The notes under the pieces were generated by a model, which saw only the letters and a program-made list of their open reading frames with translations, ran no database searches and had not been told where the DNA came from. A stretch of DNA of 64,000 nucleotides from Xylocopa sonorina (lineage: Eukaryota > Arthropoda > Insecta > Hymenoptera > Apidae): the NCBI RefSeq assembly GCF_050948175.1, contig NW_027490134.1, positions 124,001-188,000 of the forward strand, read 5' to 3'. Below are positions 47,040 to 59,200 of the stretch, piece by piece (within the stretch, counting starts at the first letter, position 1; each line of letters opens with the position of its first letter). A program made the position numbers and the translations under genes.

Positions 47040-49586
47040 GAAATTACAATGGCAGAAGTACCAGCTAGTTCTCCACGCCTATTTGAAACAACATTAAATC
47101 ACCTTGTTAAACAATAATATATTAAATGTGAATTGGACTTTTAAATTTGAATTTATAAACATTTAACAAATAAATATGTTTTTCTCACTATTTTTATCTT
47201 TATACTTTCAGTGATTTACTATGTGTTGTGATTTGATATATTGACTGCTTTATTGTAATTTACAACGAACCTTGAGTATCAAACACTATCTTGACTCTTG
47301 GTACGAGTGGATAGATCTTCGTTTTATATACTTATATCGCATTGCTTATTAAAGTATATGATATTGTTTCTATGCAGTTATGCATAAATTCAATTCCGCG
47401 TAATGCTCTAAAAAGCATCCAAGATAACAAACGGCAAAATGGTGGCGACATCATACCAGCACTATATTGTCACTTCGGAGGAGTGTCAGTTGATCCGTAA
47501 CCATCTGTGACCGGATTCGTTAGTTAAAATGTGAGAACGTGCAACCAGCACGTTCTAGGTTAACATAAAACGCCGTGTGAATCGCGCAGCGCCAGCACCA
47601 TCGTAAAACACGTGTCATCGCTCAATTCATGAATCTTCTCAGTAATGACGTTGGGTCATATTTGGTAATGGGGAATCTGTGGTTTCATACAAATTAAAAC
47701 CGTTAGATGTCACTAGATGTTCAACATATGAGTATTGTCAGACATTTTGATAGTTGTTTTCCAATATTTATAGTTATTGAGAGAGTCATATATATTTCTT
47801 TCAACCTGTCATAAACTAAAAATATTATTTATAACATAAAATATTACTTATAAAATAAAAATACATGCTGTTGCTTCCCTAGCATCAGCTTGCGCAGTTT
47901 CTTAAGTAACATGTTGTCATCGTATTTAATATAGCCCTCAATTGCATGAATTTGTAACGATGAATTAAGAAAAATACATATAAAATAAATGTATATATTT
48001 TTACGATAAATTAATTAACGACTTTATCGAAAAAATCGCCGTATTGAGCTAGTTTATAGAAAATAATTAAATCGATTTCTTACATCTTTGTTTCGTGCCG
48101 GTGTATCTATTTTGGAATCAAAATAAATAGATTGCTTGGTTTAGTCATTTTTCATATTCGCTTATAATTTTTATGGAATCAGTTTTCCCATTAGTAAATG
48201 TCAGCCTACGCCACTACCACGCATGTAGATATGGTCAGCTGAAAGTGTCATTGCCACGACCGTGCAGCCCGTGTGCTATATCGCGGTGCATTAATAGTGC
48301 CGTGATACGCGTGTCGCCACAGTACTGAGAGTATGCCGCTACGAGAACTGAGTAGAGGCATTGTCTTTGCACAGTTCTGCCACGGAATTCGATCCATCTG
48401 TCGTCCTTGGCGTGCAAATCGCTGGTTGTTTGGGATATTGTAGTGCATGAGGCAGACTTGTTTCCTATCATCGTCAAGGAGATTGATTTTCACTCCCCCA
48501 TTTTGAATTTTGTTAATTACTGTTTGGAAGTTTTGCGGTTTCTGTATCTCTATGTTCGCATTATGGATTCTACTTACGTATGATATTTTGGGCTTCATCT
48601 TTTGTTACATGTAACATTATACATGTAATGCACTTTTGTTATTGAATGCTCAAATTTGTAATCCTCAGATTCTTTTACTCTTTTGTAAAGCAACTTATTC
48701 TATTAACATATATTTATTAGGCATAGATGTAAGTAACTAGACAATGCTATTAAAACGGTATTACATATGTTGCTGCAAATATATATTTAATGTCTAAAAA
48801 TGTAGATGGAATTAGTGTCCCGTGTTATGTGATCCAATCGACATATCGAGTAAGGCTATGAAATATGAAAACCTTTTCCTATTCCACAACCCCTTTCCAT
48901 GTTAAAGGAATGAGTAGTTCTGCAAGACGTGAAGCCTGAATTAGTAAGATCTCTACGAACATAAGTAATTTGTAAGTAATACATTTTTTCTGTTTGAAAT
49001 ATTTGCCTTTGCATAGAATAGAATGTATAGATATAAATTCCTGTCTTATATCCATTTCGATCCAATTCTGTTATAGCTTTTGAGCAGGAATAATATTGAT
49101 TATACCTGATTTTTGCAATAGTTGTTTATTTAACAGATTTTATCGACGTAGAAGCAGTATTTGAGGGATGTATCGATCAACTTTTGAGTTCAATCAGTTT
49201 CTTTTTCTGCTAGCTACTTTCTATTCTCAGTTCCATATACTTATCCTTTATCACCATCATATATGTTGCATAAGATTATAATAACTTTTTTGTCTTTAAA
49301 TTTTGCGGATATTTCAATTAAATTTCCTTTGATTAAAAAAACGGAGATGAAAAAGGAGTGACACGTACCATTTCTTGGAAACGTATCGTAATTTGCATCT
49401 GATTGTTTTGAAAGGCACGCACTTTACTTAACGTTTTCAGTGATTCGGTCAGCGGAGCAAAGAAATATTCTACTTTCGATATTGTTGGCTCTTGTAATTC
49501 TAAGGTAAGTACATTCATCTGCCGATATCGTGAACACTGTTTTTTGGTTAAATTACAGAAAACCAAATATATTATAAGGAACATAT
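47040..49586 (-). pseudogene. Gene-derived block, copy 2 (inverted duplicate)
   Basis: Reverse complement of 26511-28740 plus 30117-30475, with the LTR-like insertion B absent (empty site near 47390: ATGCAGTTATGCATAAATTC). Minus-strand fragments parallel those of copy 1: 49560-49360 reads KKQCSRYRQMNV, ELQEPTISKVEYFFAPL and KVRAFQNNQMQITI; 49065-48856 reads MDRNGYKTGIYIYTFYSMQR; 48598-48248 gives a 116-codon frame (FQTVINKIQNGGVKINLLDD, QVCLMHYNIPNNQRF) whose equivalent in copy 1 is broken. A short deletion turns TIQRFQEM into TIRFQEM. Same tentative RNF212/Zip3-like interpretation. The block is cut at 49586 by LTR-like copy C. Confidence 0.5.
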
Positions 49587-50372
49587 TGTGACGTGGTGTC
49601 GTCACAAGACACGCTTTACCCCCCCCCCCCCCTCTCCCCTGCTTCGGTTAGCTTAGCTCGCTGATCACCACCTATGCGACAAGCGCGACGCGGACCATCG
49701 CGATAGCTGTATTTGTGAGGAGCGTGAGGTACACGATGGTAGAACCTTTTCTCCTTCCCTCCCCCTTTTTCTCTTCTCTGTTTATCTTAAGGATTAGACT
49801 GGCGAGCTGATGGAAGAAACGATCCAGAAGTCGTCCCTTCATCGGATAAGCAGACCGCGGGATCCCGGAAGGTCTGTGCGTCATGGTAGCGGGGCGGGCT
49901 CGACGGTGAAGAAGTCGGAAAGTGAGTAAGAGAAAAAGAACCTTAAATCCGAGTGATATTATCCAAGGACTTGCGAAGATATTACCGCTGCCGTCGTCCA
50001 TGGAGACACATAGGATGGTTTTTGGGTGTGAGAAGAACTTCCCCCACCCCCCTGAACACACTAAAAGAGAAATTAAAGAGTACTGCGGACCAGCAGGTGA
50101 GCCGTGGGAAGAGCGGCGCGCGATACGCGCCACAGATCAAATGATCAGAAGGACCTCCCCCTAAAGACACCCGAGGGGGCGAGATGAGAAGATCCCCGAA
50201 ATCCACCGATCGATGCCCCGAACAATATCGAAGCGTACAGCCTACCCCACCAAGGTGCCCTAAGGAGGATCTAGGAGATCCGAGGACCACCAGCGGATTC
50301 ATTGAGCGAGCGAGTTAGCAAGCGACGAGCCGGATTCGACAAGCGAGCGGTTTTGAGAACAAGAGAAAGTAA

Positions 50373-50408
<36 letters not shown>

Positions 50409-50844
50409 CAGCATTCAGGAGCCTGGAAAGGAGAACGTGAGTCCATATACGTTAAAGCGTCCCGTTTTTCCTGCCGCATTTTTGATATTATGTATTGTAT
50501 TTTATATCATATAACGAGTAGTGATCCCCGGTCATTCGTGGCGAACCGCGTAACAGTTAGTAGTCCTTATTAGTAATTCCGCGTTAAGGCAATATAAAAA
50601 GAAGTGGTGAGTTCAGTATCCCGCAAACCGAATTTGCGCATTCGTCTAGACGTAATCGAAAGAAGGAGCATTTCGAAGTTTCGAGGGTTGTTCTGTCCCG
50701 GGTTTCCCCGGGTTGCGTAGTCTATTAGTTTTTGCTACTTCCTGAGTAGCTGGCGCCCAAAAAGTCCCAGCCTCGCAGCTTCGAAATACCCCCTGGTTAG
50801 GCAATTATCCTTTTTTTTTTTTTACTTTGCGTTGGCGAATCCGC
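49587..50844 (+). mobile_element. LTR-like element copy C, 3'-truncated
   Basis: Starts TGTGACGTGGTGTCGTCACA after ACATAT and follows the family through poly-C (49620), the CCGATCGATGCCCCGAAC part, a pure GA microsatellite (about 50378-50406), AAAGCGTCCC, CATTTCGAAGTTTCGAGG and AGCTGGCGCCCAAAAAG. It stops near 50844 after a poly-T run and GGCGAATCCGCG, where satellite begins, so the last ~100 bp including the CCGTCACA end are missing. It sits inside the duplicated pseudogene block and marks its edge. Confidence 0.75.
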
Positions 50845-52640
50845 GAAACGCTATTCCCTCGCAACAAAGAGTGGGATTTACATTCTTTTGAAATTATAAC
50901 GATACAAATTTAACGAGTTCCATTGAACTACATCTTATCATTAGACATAGAAATGAAATGCGATATTGCGTTCTATGAAGCATTAGATCCCCAATGCTTC
51001 GATATGGAGACATCTGGAAACGCTATTCCGTAACAAGGAAGTGTGGCATTTACATGCTTTAGCAGTGTTGACGAGATGTACATAACGCGTTGCAATGAAT
51101 ATCACATCTGATCATGAAACACAGAAATGTGATGCAATATCGCGTTTTATGAAGCATTAGAACTCTATTACTTCGATACGTAGACATCTAGAAATGCTAT
51201 TACGTCGCAAGGATGTGTGGGATTTACATTCTTTTGAAGTGTAGACGAGATATACTTAACGCGTTGCGTTGAATATGACATCTTATCGTTATTCATTGAA
51301 ATGAGATGCGATATCGCGTTTCATGAAGAATTAGAACTCTATTGATTCGAAACGTGAACATCAACAAACGCTTCTCCGTAGCTAGGAAGTGAGGCGTTTA
51401 CATTCTCTTGAAATGTAGACGAGATATGCATAATGCGTTGCATTGAATATTACATCTTATCATGTAACATTGAAAGGTAATGCGCTATGGCGTTTTATGA
51501 AACATTAGAGCTCTGTTGCTTCGATACGTGGACATCTAGAAACGCTATTCCCTCGCAAGGAAGTGTGGGATTAACATTCTCTTGAAGTATTGACGAGATA
51601 CACATAATGCGTTCCATTGATTTATATCTTATCACAAGACATTGAATTGAGGTGCGATATCGCGTATTATGAAGTATTAGGACACTATTGCTTCGATTCC
51701 TAGGCATCTTGAATCGCTATCCTGTAGAAAGGAAGTGTGTGACTTACATTCTTTGGAGCGTCCACGAGATGAAAATAACGCGTTGTATTGAATATTACAT
51801 ATTATCTTGAAACGTCGTAATGGAATGCGATGTCGTGTTTTTTGAAGCACTAGAAATCTATTGCTTCGATATGTCGACACTTAGAAACGCTATCCCGTAG
51901 GAAGGAAGTGTGGGATTTGCATTCTTTTGACGTGTGGGCGAGATAAAAATAACGAGTTGCATTTAATATACATATTGTCATGAAACATAGAAATGTGATG
52001 TATTATCGCGTTTTATTTTATGAAGTAATAGAAATCTATTGCTGCGATACGCAGGGAACTAGAAACGCTCTTCCGTAGCAAGGATGTACAAGATTTACAT
52101 TCTTTTGAAGTGTAGATGCAGATACAAAGAGCGCGTTACATTGAGTATTACATCTTATTACGAAACATTGAAATGAAATGCCACATCGCCACAAATGAAG
52201 TATTAGAACTCTATTGCTTCGATATGTCGACACCTAGAAACGCTATCCCGTAGCATGGAAGTGTGGGATTTGCATTCTCTCGATGTCTAAACGGAATAAA
52301 CTTAACACGTCGCATTGGATATTACATCTTATCATGAAACATTGAAGTGAATATAAATCTATTGCTTGGACTGGCACGCATATAGAAACGCTATATCTTT
52401 GCAAAGAAGTGCAGGATTTACATTCTTTTGAAGTGTAGAAGCTGAAAAGCATAACTCTTTGCATTGAATATTACATGATATTATGAATATCTGAAATGAG
52501 ATGCGACATTCCGTTGAATGAAGTATTAGTACTCTATTGCTTCTACACGTAGATATCAAGAAACGCGATCCCGTTGCAAGAAAGAGCATTATTCATATTC
52601 TTTTGAAGCGATTTATTCATTTTACAAGTGATTTATTTTG
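50845..52640 (-). repeat. Intermediate-age satellite, minus orientation, about 10 units
   Basis: Units at about 172-174 bp spacing (GAAACGCTATTCC at 50845, GAAACGCTATTCC at 51017, GAAATGCTATTACG at 51191) with GTGTGGGATTTACATTC, GTAGACGAGATA, CGCGTTGCATTGAATATTAC and ATGCGATATCGCGTTTTATG. They mix features of the 174-bp core (TTTCGAT..GTAGACATCT, CGATATCGCG) and of the old family (GCGTTGCATTG), so they are a bridging subfamily. Divergence between units is moderate. Confidence 0.88.
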
Positions 52641-52689
52641 AAGTGAAGTTATTCATATTCTTTGAAGCTAGTAATCATAAGTCATTCTT

Positions 52690-53205
52690 CAGGCGTCGTA
52701 ATATTACAATTCATTTCAACAGTTCAAAGTAAGTAACTAGGTTGTAATGCTCTATGCATCGCATTATGCTTATCTGCTCCTACACTGCAAAAGAATGTGA
52801 ATCCTACGCTTCCTTACAAAGGATTTGCGTTTCTAAATATCTACGTGTCGACGCAATAGAGTTCTAATACATCTTTGAACGCGATGTGGCATCTCATTAC
52901 AATGTTTCATCATAAGTTGTAATATTCAATGCAACGCGTTATGCTTATCTGCATCCACACTTCACAAGAATGTAAATTCTGCATTTCCATGCAAGAGAAT
53001 GACCCCTCATAGAGTCTGCTTGTCGACGCAATGGCGTTCTAATGCTCCATTCATTGCGATAGCGCATCTCACTTGAACGTTTCAAGGGATGTAATCTGTA
53101 GACTGCTATGCATAGCAAAATGCTTATCTGTTTCTGCTTTAAAATAATGTGAAGTTTACAGTTCCATGCAACGACATGGCGCATCTCCTTTCAGCGTATC
53201 AAAGT
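52690..53205 (+). repeat. Old satellite, plus orientation
   Basis: About three units with GCATCGCATTATGCTTATCT, TGTTTCATCATAAGTTGTAA, GCAACGCGTTATGCTTATCT and GCGCATCTCACTTGAACGTT. The orientation is opposite to the preceding block; the switch lies within a short duplicated ATTCATATTCTTTGAAG segment at 52600-52690. Confidence 0.82.
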
Positions 53206-53209
53206 CTCT

Positions 53210-53395
53210 AAAAACGCTGATCGAATGCTGAAATGAGATCTGCCACCGCATAGCATGGAGCATTAGAACTCTACTGCCTTGAGACGCAGGTACTATGAAG
53301 CGCCATCCCGTTTCATGGCTCTGTAGAATTCACATTCATTTGAATTGTAAAAGCAGATGAGCATAATGCATCGCATAGAAGATTAAAGCTAATGG
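53210..53395 (-). repeat. Old satellite, minus orientation
   Basis: One unit: GCATAGCATGGAGCATTAGA, GCCATCCCGTTTCATGG, CTGTAGAATTCACATTC, AAGCAGATGAGCATAATGC. It passes into the AT-rich 131-bp array near 53395. Confidence 0.82.
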
Positions 53396-53736
53396 AGCAT
53401 TTATAGGGGCAGTAGTATTTAGAATTAGAGATAATATATGAATATTGTAAGTATATATACTAATTAAAAATCTTTATTTAAAACGTCATAAAATGGTATA
53501 AAATTAGATAGAATCTTGGGTGATGTAATGTACTTAGTGGGGATATTCTATTCCCAAACAGCTGAGATATATTATATGTGTAAATATATACACTAAATTG
53601 AAATGTTTATGTAAAATATCATGAAACGATATATAATTATCTAATTATAGGAAGGGTGTTAGATGTAATGTAGTATTTGGAGGGGACATTTTATTTACGT
53701 TTATAGAAAGTTCTTGATGTGTTTAAATATATACAC
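53396..53736 (+). repeat. 131-bp AT-rich tandem array, left part
   Basis: Two to three divergent units containing AAAATTAGATAGAATC, GGGGATATTCTATT, GTAAATATATACACTAAA and TTGAAATGTTTATG. The array is cut in mid-unit at ATATATACAC by LTR-like copy D and resumes at 55121 and 57533. Confidence 0.85.
53733..53736 (+). repeat. 4-bp target-site duplication ACAC (left)
   Basis: ACAC precedes LTR-like copy D and is repeated immediately after it at 55121-55124. The 131-bp unit requires only one ACAC here, so the duplication is real. Confidence 0.75.
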
Positions 53737-54287
53737 TGTGACGGGTTTTCCCGTTACAATCCGCAAGAAAGGGGTATATAGAACCAATAATAAAGAGATA
53801 TACAGATGTTTAATCCGGGGTTATATCGGGGTACAGAATATCCGCGTGATGCGACCGTCCGCGGATTCGCCAACGCCAAGTACAGAACAATGAATTTCCT
53901 ATCCAGCGAGTATTTCGAAGCTGCGAGGCTGGGACCTTTTGGGCGCCAGCTACTCAAGAAGTAGCAAAAACTAATAGACCACGCAACCCGGGGAAACACG
54001 GTGCAAGATAACCCTCGAAATTTCGACATACTCCTTCGCTCGACTACTTCTAGTCGAGTGCGCAAATTAGGGTCGCGGGATACTGAACTCACGGCTTCTT
54101 TCTATATTGCCTCGACGCGAGATTACTAAATGTTATACGACACGCCGCGAATGACCGAGGATCACCACCCGTTATACGATACAAAATACAATACGCGGTA
54201 TCAGAAATGCAGCAGGAAAAATGGGACGCTTTAGCGTATAAGGACTCACGCTCTCGTTTCCAACAGTTCTGAATCTCGCTCTGTCTT

Positions 54288-54318
<31 letters not shown>

Positions 54319-55120
54319 TCCAAATCGCTCCGTACAATCGTTTGCTAGGTTGCTCGCTAAGTGTCGTCTCTACGCTCGCTAGTTCGCTGGCTATGTTTCC
54401 GTTTTCACGCTGGCTAGCTCGTTATATAAGTTTGCAGGGGGTCTTCAGATCTCCTAGATCCTCCTTAGGGCTCCTCGGTGGGGTATCGATCGTTCGGTTG
54501 TTCGGGGCATCGATCGGTGTATTTCGGCGATCTTCCCTGATCGCCCCCTCTGGTGTCTCTAGAGGGGGTCCTCCCGATTATTTGGTCTGCGGCGCGTGTC
54601 GCGCGCCGCGCTTTCCACGGCTCACCTGCAGGTTCGCTGCACATCTTGAATTTTTCTCTCCATGGGCTCAGGGGAGGGGTGGAGGTTCTTCTCACACCCG
54701 AGAACCATCCTGTTCGTCTCCATGGACTATGGCAGCGGTCATATCGTTGCAGGGCCTTGGATCGTATCCCTCGGGTTTCAGGGTCTCTTCTTGCTCACTT
54801 CCCGACTCCTCCACCGTCGAGCCCGTCACGCTACCTCGGCGCACAGCACTTCCGCGAACCTGCGGTCTTCTTATCCGCCGAAGGGGCGTCTTTTGGGTCG
54901 CTTCTTCCATCAGCTCGCCAGTCTAATCCGTAAAATCGAGAGAGAGAAAAGAAGGGTGGAAGGGGGGAAAGGTTCTACCATCGCGTATTTCACGCTCCTC
55001 GCAAATACAGCTATCGCGATGGTCCGTGTCGCGCTTTCTCGCATGGGTGGTGATCAGCGAGCTAATCTAACCGAAGCAGGGGGAGGGGGTGCGCGAGCCT
55101 TGTGACGTCACCGCGTCACA
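53737..55120 (-). mobile_element. Complete LTR-like insertion, copy D
   Basis: 1,384 bp, reverse orientation to copies A-C: starts TGTGACGGGTTTTCCCG and ends GTCACCGCGTCACA, flanked by ACAC duplications. It contains the family landmarks in reverse, including TTGGGCGCCAGCTACTCAAG at about 53938, GGGACGCTTT, the CT microsatellite (54282-54317) and the CREB-type TGACGTCA at about 55103. Plus-strand frames of 126-194 codons exist but correspond to the poorly conserved minus-strand frames of copy B and have no recognisable domain. As with copy B, the internal GGCGCC motif leaves open whether this is a solo LTR or a short non-autonomous element. Confidence 0.75.
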
Positions 55121-55145
55121 ACACTAACCTGAAATGTTTACTTAT
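55121..55145 (+). repeat. 131-bp unit fragment between two insertions
   Basis: ACACTAACCTGAAATGTTTA followed by CTTAT matches the interior of the 131-bp unit (TACTAATTTGAAATATTTATTTAA). It separates LTR-like copy D from the piggyBac element by only 25 bp and ends in the remnant of the TTAA target. Confidence 0.8.
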
Positions 55146-55451
55146 ACCTTTCGCTACGGCAGTCCTTTCCGCGCCAGTAGCACCACTGAACGGGGTACCG
55201 CGCTGTGCAGTGTGCATATTACGCATCTGTAGGTTTCGATGTTCGCACTTACGTCTTTCATTGGCAACTTGGAATTCTCTTGTGTATATACTTTTTTGAG
55301 AGCTATGTAACAACTGTTTCGTCATATTATATGAAAAATATAAAAATGAGTGTATTTTGAGTATTCAGAAATATACATATTAAAAAATTTTACTGTTACT
55401 ATAAATAAAAATACAGTTGAGTTAATGAAATATCAAATTATACGTTAATTC

Positions 55452-57130
55452 TTAGTAATGCAACTCAGTATGGTAAATTCTAAAGCAAGGTTCCACGCAG
55501 AGTCCAACATTACAATATTTACATTCATATCGAGACACGCGTCTCTTGTTTGTCGTAAAGACGATGCATCTTCTATTTCGGTTTTTTTTTCGTGGTTCAT
55601 ACAGTGAAGGAAAATGCCGTTCTGTTGGCCGTAATGGATTGTTGTTGTCTCTTTGATGATATTAAGAAATATTCATATGATAATTTTTCAGCATTTTTCG
55701 GATTAATTCCGGATTTAATTTTTCGGATTTCGGTTTTCTTGTGTTATCCTCATAAACACAATATGCATTCCATACTCATATGTTCAGCAAATGAAAAAAT
55801 ATTGACGTTACCATTTTAGAGATTTCTGTGTCGAATTTATAGTGCTTATCACTATGTCGGCTTTGTCGACACAACCCATACAAGTATTATAGTTAACGAC
55901 GCATAGGCGTTTTTGAATAATTTTGTTTCCTCCATGCCTAACAACCGTTGCACACTCTGAAGTATGCATAGTGGATAGCATATATATTTTTTTATTATCC
56001 AGCCATTTCACAACTAATAAATTTTTAGTTGGCCGGGAAGATGCCTCTCCTTTTCTCAGTGTATCAGTAATCTTGGGTATTCCTTGTCGCTTTTTTGTTA
56101 CGGTCCCTCACGCATTTGTATGATTATTATATAGTAAATTAAACAAGGCGGAACTTGAATACCAATTATCTAGGTAAACTGTATGTCCCTTTCTTAGATA
56201 GGGCGTCATTAGGGCTTCTGCTATCGTTCTCGATTTTCTAATTTTCTTATTTTGGCTGTTGACTATAGTCGATGACCCAGCTTAAACAATAAGGTCTTGT
56301 ACAAAACCAGTTTGACAATGTCAAAGAATACATGATTTTATCCCAAATCTACATCTTTCCGAAGGAATGTATTGTTCGAATGAAAACCGCCCTTTATATA
56401 GATGTATACTCTCATCGATGCATAATTTTTGGTAATGATAGAATGATTGGCAGAAATTTTTTCGGAGCATATCATCCACGTTCCTTATTTTATATAATTT
56501 ATCATTGGTATATGTGATATCTTGACTGAAATGTAGCAGCGATAACAATTTAAAATAGCTGTTTCTATGCATAATCTCAGCAAAAATGTCACTACGCAGG
56601 AGTTTGTCTACCCTCCAGTATTCCTCTGAGAACAACTTCTTGTTGCTTCTCATTAGAAATGACACAGCAAAAAAGCAGTAAATTTCGGACAGCATTGTCG
56701 CTTCACCATCTTTCATATTATTGTTATTTTTTTCCAATAGGCATTTGTTTCATTTAAAATAAATTGCACGAACTCGTCTGAAGCAAAGAGTTCAAAGTAA
56801 TCAATTGCTTTTTCTGATCTGCTAATGTTTGGTATAATTCCTGTATTTTCTGGGGTATAGGGATGTTACTTAGTGATGAATGTGTTTGGCGTCCAGGAAT
56901 CACAATGGTCCTTATTGTCTCGCTCATTGTTCTTTACTTCTGAGTCTGAGGTACTACATATATACCTTCTTTTTTTGTGCTCAGCGAAATTATCTTCGTT
57001 TTCACTCTCGGTATCATTTTCGTAAGCAGTTAATCCAATCAAAAATTGAATTCTTTTTGAACTCCGCCCAGAAATTGTAAGGAGGGTGCAATTAAAAATT
57101 AAAAAACAAATTTTACGCAAACATAAAACT
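55452..57130 (-). pseudogene. piggyBac transposase, nearly full length but disrupted
   Basis: Read on the minus strand: an acidic N-terminus (TAYENDTESENEDNF), an in-frame stop near 56872, DYFELFASDEFVQFILNETN, then EIYCFFAVSFLM, EEYWRVDKLL, LLHFSQD and CIDESIHLYKGRFSFEQYIP with the first catalytic Asp. A stop follows, then TVYLDNWYSSSALFN with the second Asp, WLDNKKIYMLSTMH and CMGCVDKADIVIS with the third Asp (Gly to Cys just before it). After two or more frameshifts the C-terminal Cys-rich domain appears as RYECKYCNVGLCVEPCF with HTELHY at the stop (55452). All three catalytic Asp codons survive, but stops and frameshifts exclude activity. Confidence 0.9.
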
Positions 57131-57413
57131 AAAATTTTTAGATAATCATTTATAACCTTAGAATTTACCTCAACTGTAAAAGTCGACAATAATCTATTCA
57201 ACTTACATGTTGTCCGACTTATATTGGTTCAAGAAAGATTTTATATTATAATCCCTGTTTTTTATTATAGTTTTGTGCCTTATAAATACTTCGTATTTCG
57301 AATATGTGTTTGGCAGGCTTTAGTACAGTACGAGCCACTAGATTCAAAAGATATTCTACCGATACGGTAGATTCTATTTTACCAAATAAGTCAGCGTAGG
57401 TGATCACGCGGCA

Positions 57414-57532
57414 CCGACTATAGTCGGCACCCGTATACACAGCAGGTCTCGCGAACATCGACTATAGCTGGCATCAGTACGCACAGCACTTCGCGCGGCC
57501 GCCAACTATAGTCGGTGTCCGTAGTGAAGGGG
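57414..57532 (-). repeat. piggyBac right subterminal repeats, 44-bp period
   Basis: The 14-bp palindrome CCGACTATAGTCGG at 57414-57427 recurs as TCGACTATAGCTGG at 57458-57471 and CCAACTATAGTCGG at 57502-57515, exactly 44 bp apart, ending at the terminal repeat. Intervening parts (GCACCCGTATACACAGCA against GCATCAGTACGCACAGCA) also align. Such internal repeats are candidate transposase-binding sites. Confidence 0.88.
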
Positions 57533-58612
57533 TTAGAACATCACGAAATGATATAAAATTAGATGAGATTTTAAATGTAATTGGTATTTAGGGGAATATT
57601 CTATTTGCAGTTAACTAAAATATATGATTAGTGTAAGTATATGTACCAATTTGATGTAACTAATTAAAATAGTATGGAATGATATAAAACTAGATAGGAC
57701 TTTAGGTGTAATGGAGCATTTAGAGGGGATATTATATATACACTTAAATAAAATTTATGATAAGTGTGAACATATATACTAATTTGAAATACTTATTTAA
57801 CACATCATAAAATGATATAAAATTACATAGGAATATGGATGTATTAGAGTAGTTAGAGGGAATATTCTCTTTGAATTTAGCTAAAATACATGATAAGTGT
57901 AAGCATATACATTAGTTTGAAATATTTACTTCAAACATAGTGAAATTATATGGTATTAGGTAGGAATGCAGATCTAATTGAATATTTAGTGGGGATATTC
58001 TATTTAGAATCGACTATCACATATGATAAGTGTAAATATATCTACTGATTTGAAATATATATTTAAAATGTCAAGAAATAATACAAAATTGAATAAGATT
58101 TTAGATACAATGGAGTATTTAGAGGATATTCCATTTAGAATTAACTAAAACATATGTTAAGTTGAAGCATATATAATAATTTGAAATAATTATTTAAAGC
58201 GTCATGAAATTATATATAACGAGGCACAATTTTAGGTGCAATTTAACGTTTCAAAGGGAAATCCTTTTTACAATTAAAATAAATGTTTGCAAATATTTGT
58301 ACCAATTTGAAATATTTATTTAAAATATCGTTAAATAGTACGAAATTAGATGCGATTTTAGATGTAATGGACTATTTAGAGGGGGTATTCTATTAGCAAT
58401 CAATTAAAATATATGATAAGAATAAATGTATATACTAATATGGAATATTTATTATTAAAAAATCGTGAAATAATGTAAAATTAATTAGGATTTTGGATGT
58501 AATAGGGTATTTAGTAATGGTAATCTATTGACAATCAACTGAAATACACGATAAGAGTAAACATATATAATAACTTGAAACATGCACTTGGAACATCATG
58601 AAGTGCTATTTC
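57533..58612 (+). repeat. 131-bp AT-rich tandem array, right part, about 8 units
   Basis: Consensus parts are ATGATATAAAATTAGATAGG, ATTTTAGATGTAATGGAGTA, TTTAGAGGGGATATTCTATT, ACTAAAATATATGATAAGTG and AATTTGAAATATTTATTTAA. Starts of ATGATATAAA at 57548, 57679 and 57812 give periods of 131-133. Units are clearly divergent. No coding potential. The family differs from the 174/179-bp satellite. Confidence 0.93.
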
Positions 58613-59200
58613 TACAGACGCGTTTAGATGAAGAACTTTGAATTGTAAAACTGAGATTCGCCATCGCGTTGCATTGAACTTCCGAAGTCAATTACTTTGA
58701 CAAGCTGATACTTAGAAGTGCAGAATATTTATACGGAACTGTAGATATTGCACATTTTGTTACGTAGCACCAGGTAAACGTAACTGCGTTGTGTAGATAC
58801 CTACATCTCGCTTACTTTGAAACATAGAACTAAGAAGCTGTATGGACCATTGGAAGTCAATTACTATGTCAATTTGACAGTTAGAAGAGCCAACAGTTAC
58901 ATGGATCTGTAGGAATTGCATACAAGGTTATGGACTACCTAGTAAGTAAAATTGATATGTACAGAAACTTAGAACTAACATACACTGAAACGCTGAACTG
59001 AGAAACAAAATCGCGTTGCATGGATACTTGCAAGTAAATTATTTAGACAATTTGATACTTAGAAGCGCTATTCTGTTACATGTACCTGTAGAAATTACAT
59101 ACTTTGTATCAAAGAACCTGATAATCATAGCTGTTTTGAATAGAACTATACATTTTACTTAAATTGAATGGTTGAACTGAGAAACGCCATCGCATTGCAT
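58613..59200 (-). repeat. Very divergent satellite variant, minus orientation
   Basis: Three to four units of about 170-180 bp with CGCCATCGCGTTGCATTGAA, AGTCAATTACTTTGAC, GATACTTAGAAGTGC, CTGTAGAAATTGCATAC and TTACTTTGAAACATAGAAC. They share the old-family skeleton but have private words (TTTGAC.A.TTGATACTTAGAAG), making this the most divergent layer in the window. Confidence 0.75.

Larger units (their letters stand above)
55146..57532 (-). mobile_element. piggyBac element, 2.39 kb, both ends recognisable
   Basis: The left end reads ACCTTTCGCTACGG and the right end, read inward, CCCCTTCACTACGG, imperfect terminal inverted repeats with 11 of 14 matches. Flanks are TTAT on the left and TTAG on the right, both one change from the piggyBac target TTAA, and the 131-bp array unit has TTTAA at exactly this place. 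The right subterminal region carries three 44-bp repeats. The transposase is on the minus strand and is broken. Excision and insertion at TTAA is the family's known behaviour. Confidence 0.88.

Noticed and set aside
56259..56272. Extra GACTATAGTC-like palindrome within the piggyBac transposase region
   Set aside because: Lies in coding-derived sequence far from the ends and outside the 44-bp ladder; probably chance.
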